Positions 11,682-12,928 of a stretch of 12,928 nucleotides of DNA are shown piece after piece. The DNA is from Sulfurovum sp. (GTDB taxonomy: Bacteria; Campylobacterota; Campylobacteria; Campylobacterales; Sulfurovaceae). The stretch lies in assembly GCA_026983895.1 (NCBI GenBank), contig JALSTF010000126.1, positions 1 to 12,928 on the forward strand, given 5' to 3'. The notes under the pieces were generated by a model. It did not search any database. It saw only the letters and a list, made by a program, of their open reading frames with translations, and was not told the DNA's origin. Each line of letters begins with the position of its first letter. Positions within the stretch are counted from its first letter, which is position 1. A program made the position numbers and the translations under genes.

Positions 11682-12928
11682 TTACTCTCTTTCTGAAAGG
11701 ATATTTTTCACTATGGGTGGCGGTGCGGGTACTGCCCGCAGCAGTGCTTTGGTATAGGGATGCTGCGGATCATGCATCACAGTCTCCACAGGGCCCTGCT
11801 CTACCAGTTTGCCCTCTCTCATTACCGCCACCTCATCGGCAATGGCAGAGATAATGGAGAGGTCATGCGTGATGAACAGATAGGACACCCCGAACTCTTC
11901 CTGCAAATGCTTCAAGAGTGCAAGCACCTGTGCCCGTACTGTCACATCGAGTGCGGAAGTAGGCTCATCGCAGATGATCAGTTCCGGTTCGACCGCCAGG
12001 GCCCTGGCGATCCCGATACGCTGACGCTGGCCTCCCGAGAACTCATGCGGATAGCGCATCCGATGTTCGGCTTCAAGACCCACCTTCCCAAGCAGTTCAA
12101 CGATGCGTTTCTCCTGTGCCTTCTTCTCCTGCGGCCCTACTTTTAAAGAGACCATACCCTCACGGATGATCTCCCCGATCGTCATGCGCGGGTTCAATGC
12201 CGAATAGGGATCCTGAAAGACCACCTGTATCTTGCTGCGGTAAACCTTCAGGGAGCTTTCCTTCAACGCAGCGATATCCACACCCCTGAAGCGGATCTCT
12301 CCGGCCGTCGGGTCGAGCAGACGCAGAATGGCCTGGCCTATAGTGCTTTTACCGCTGCCGGACTCTCCTACAAGCGCCAGTGTTTTTCCTCTGGGAATAC
12401 TGAAACTCACACCGTCGACCGCTTTGACATACCCTGCCGTTCTCTGAAAAAGGCCTTTTTTGACGGGAAAAAAGACTTTAAGACCCTGTACTTCCAACAG
12501 GGGCTCCCCTCTCCCGCTCTTCTCTTTGGACTGCATAGCCAGGGCATCTTTGAGCAATCGCTGCGTATAGGGATGTTTGGGCATGGCAAAAAAACGCTCA
12601 CGGGGTGCCGTCTCAAGCAGTTCACCCTCCTTCATCACCGCGATCCTGTCCGCCATCTGGGCGACCACACCCATATCATGTGTAATGAAAAGGATGGAAA
12701 GCTTTCGTTTTTCCCGTATCTCTTTAAGGAGGGAGAGTACCTGTGCCTGAACGGTCACATCCAACGCGGTGGTCGGTTCATCGGCAATGAGGAGGTCCGG
12801 CTCACAGGCCAGGGCCATTGCGATCATCACCCGCTGTTTCTGTCCGCCCGAGAGCTGATGCGGATACCAGGAGTAGCGCGCCTTCGGGTCTTTGAGTGCG
12901 ACTTCATCAAAAAGGGATACCACTTTGG
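11682..12928 (-). CDS. yejF: Fused two-domain peptide ABC transporter ATPase, YejF/DppDF type (5' end outside window)
   Basis: This is the ATP-hydrolysing subunit of an oligopeptide importer, with two ATPase domains in one chain. The reading frame stays open to the right edge, so the N-terminal part of domain 1, including its Walker A, is outside; a GTG at 12923 is internal. Numbered from that GTG, domain 1 shows LSGGQ (24-28), Walker B LLIADE (44-49), His82 and the Opp/Dpp-type tail HPYTQRLL (117-124). Domain 2 shows Walker A GESGSGKST (186-194), Q-loop Gln237, FSGGQ (295-299), Walker B LIICDE (315-320), His353 and HPYTKALL (388-395). The fused architecture and tail motifs fit YejF (microcin C/oligopeptide transporter), but GsiA-like or other fused Dpp ATPases are possible. 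Permease and binding-protein genes should lie upstream, outside the window. It is followed with no gap by the HAD gene. Confidence 0.93.
   Translation of the reverse strand, partial: KVVSLFDEVALKDPKARYSWYPHQLSGGQKQRVMIAMALACEPDLLIADEPTTALDVTVQAQVLSLLKEIREKRKLSILFITHDMGVVAQMADRIAVMKEGELLETAPRERFFAMPKHPYTQRLLKDALAMQSKEKSGRGEPLLEVQGLKVFFPVKKGLFQRTAGYVKAVDGVSFSIPRGKTLALVGESGSGKSTIGQAILRLLDPTAGEIRFRGVDIAALKESSLKVYRSKIQVVFQDPYSALNPRMTIGEIIREGMVSLKVGPQEKKAQEKRIVELLGKVGLEAEHRMRYPHEFSGGQRQRIGIARALAVEPELIICDEPTSALDVTVRAQVLALLKHLQEEFGVSYLFITHDLSIISAIADEVAVMREGKLVEQGPVETVMHDPQHPYTKALLRAVPAPPPIVKNILSERE

Noticed and set aside
12921..12923. GTG as the start codon of the ABC ATPase
   Set aside because: The frame is open to the window edge, and starting here would leave domain 1 without its Walker A; the true start is outside the window.
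11037..12928. Horizontal acquisition of the ABC-HAD region because it looks more GC-rich than the por genes
   Set aside because: mnmG and ribE look similarly GC-rich, so the contrast more likely reflects codon preference of the highly expressed por and pet genes; no mobile-element borders are present.

Overview
The window looks like chromosomal DNA of a Campylobacterota (epsilonproteobacterial) chemolithoautotroph, of the Sulfurovum/Sulfurimonas type. I base this on four things: a cytochrome bc1 operon whose Rieske protein has a low-potential (menaquinol-type) cluster motif, a four-gene PorGDAB pyruvate:acceptor oxidoreductase arranged as in Helicobacter, a luxS gene, and promoters made of a TATAAT box with T-rich sequence upstream. 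The genus is an inference. Almost everything is on the minus strand; only ribE is on the plus strand. No rRNA, tRNA, CRISPR array or transposase gene is visible, and no gene-free stretch exceeds about 245 bases.

Layout from left to right. At 1-1746 is the start of a petABC-type bc1 operon: the Rieske protein (petA) and cytochrome b (petB, running off the left edge). A perfect FNR/CRP-type palindrome lies upstream, centred 32 bp from the centre of a good -10 box, which is class II activator geometry. At 1890-4655 are mnmG (tRNA U34 modification) and, downstream of it, an uncharacterised protein with a PseG/GT-B-like sequence layout. The mnmG-ribE intergenic region carries a 57-bp REP-like inverted repeat and facing -10 boxes. 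ribE (riboflavin synthase) follows at 4802-5419. At 5429-7469 is a compact minus-strand cluster: luxS, a small NifX/NifB-like protein, a stand-alone MnmD-type tRNA methyltransferase and an orphan lipoprotein, joined by a 1-bp gap, a short gap and a 4-bp overlap. At 7713-10946 is porG-porD-porA-porB, encoding the four subunits of pyruvate:ferredoxin/flavodoxin oxidoreductase (pyruvate synthase in reductive TCA organisms). At 11037-12928 are a HAD phosphatase and the 3' part of a fused two-domain peptide-transporter ATPase, sharing an operon.

The core genes are familiar families. The less ordinary signals are between or inside them: (i) the FNR-type site at the bc1 promoter; (ii) a roughly 117-nt element between porB and luxS whose plus-strand RNA folds into a long stem closing two directly abutting hairpins, with every outer-stem deviation from Watson-Crick pairing being a G-U wobble; (iii) a degenerate heptanucleotide repeat found just upstream of the luxS -10 box and again, in frame, inside mnmD; (iv) the REP-like repeat upstream of mnmG; and (v) two conserved-looking proteins of unknown role.
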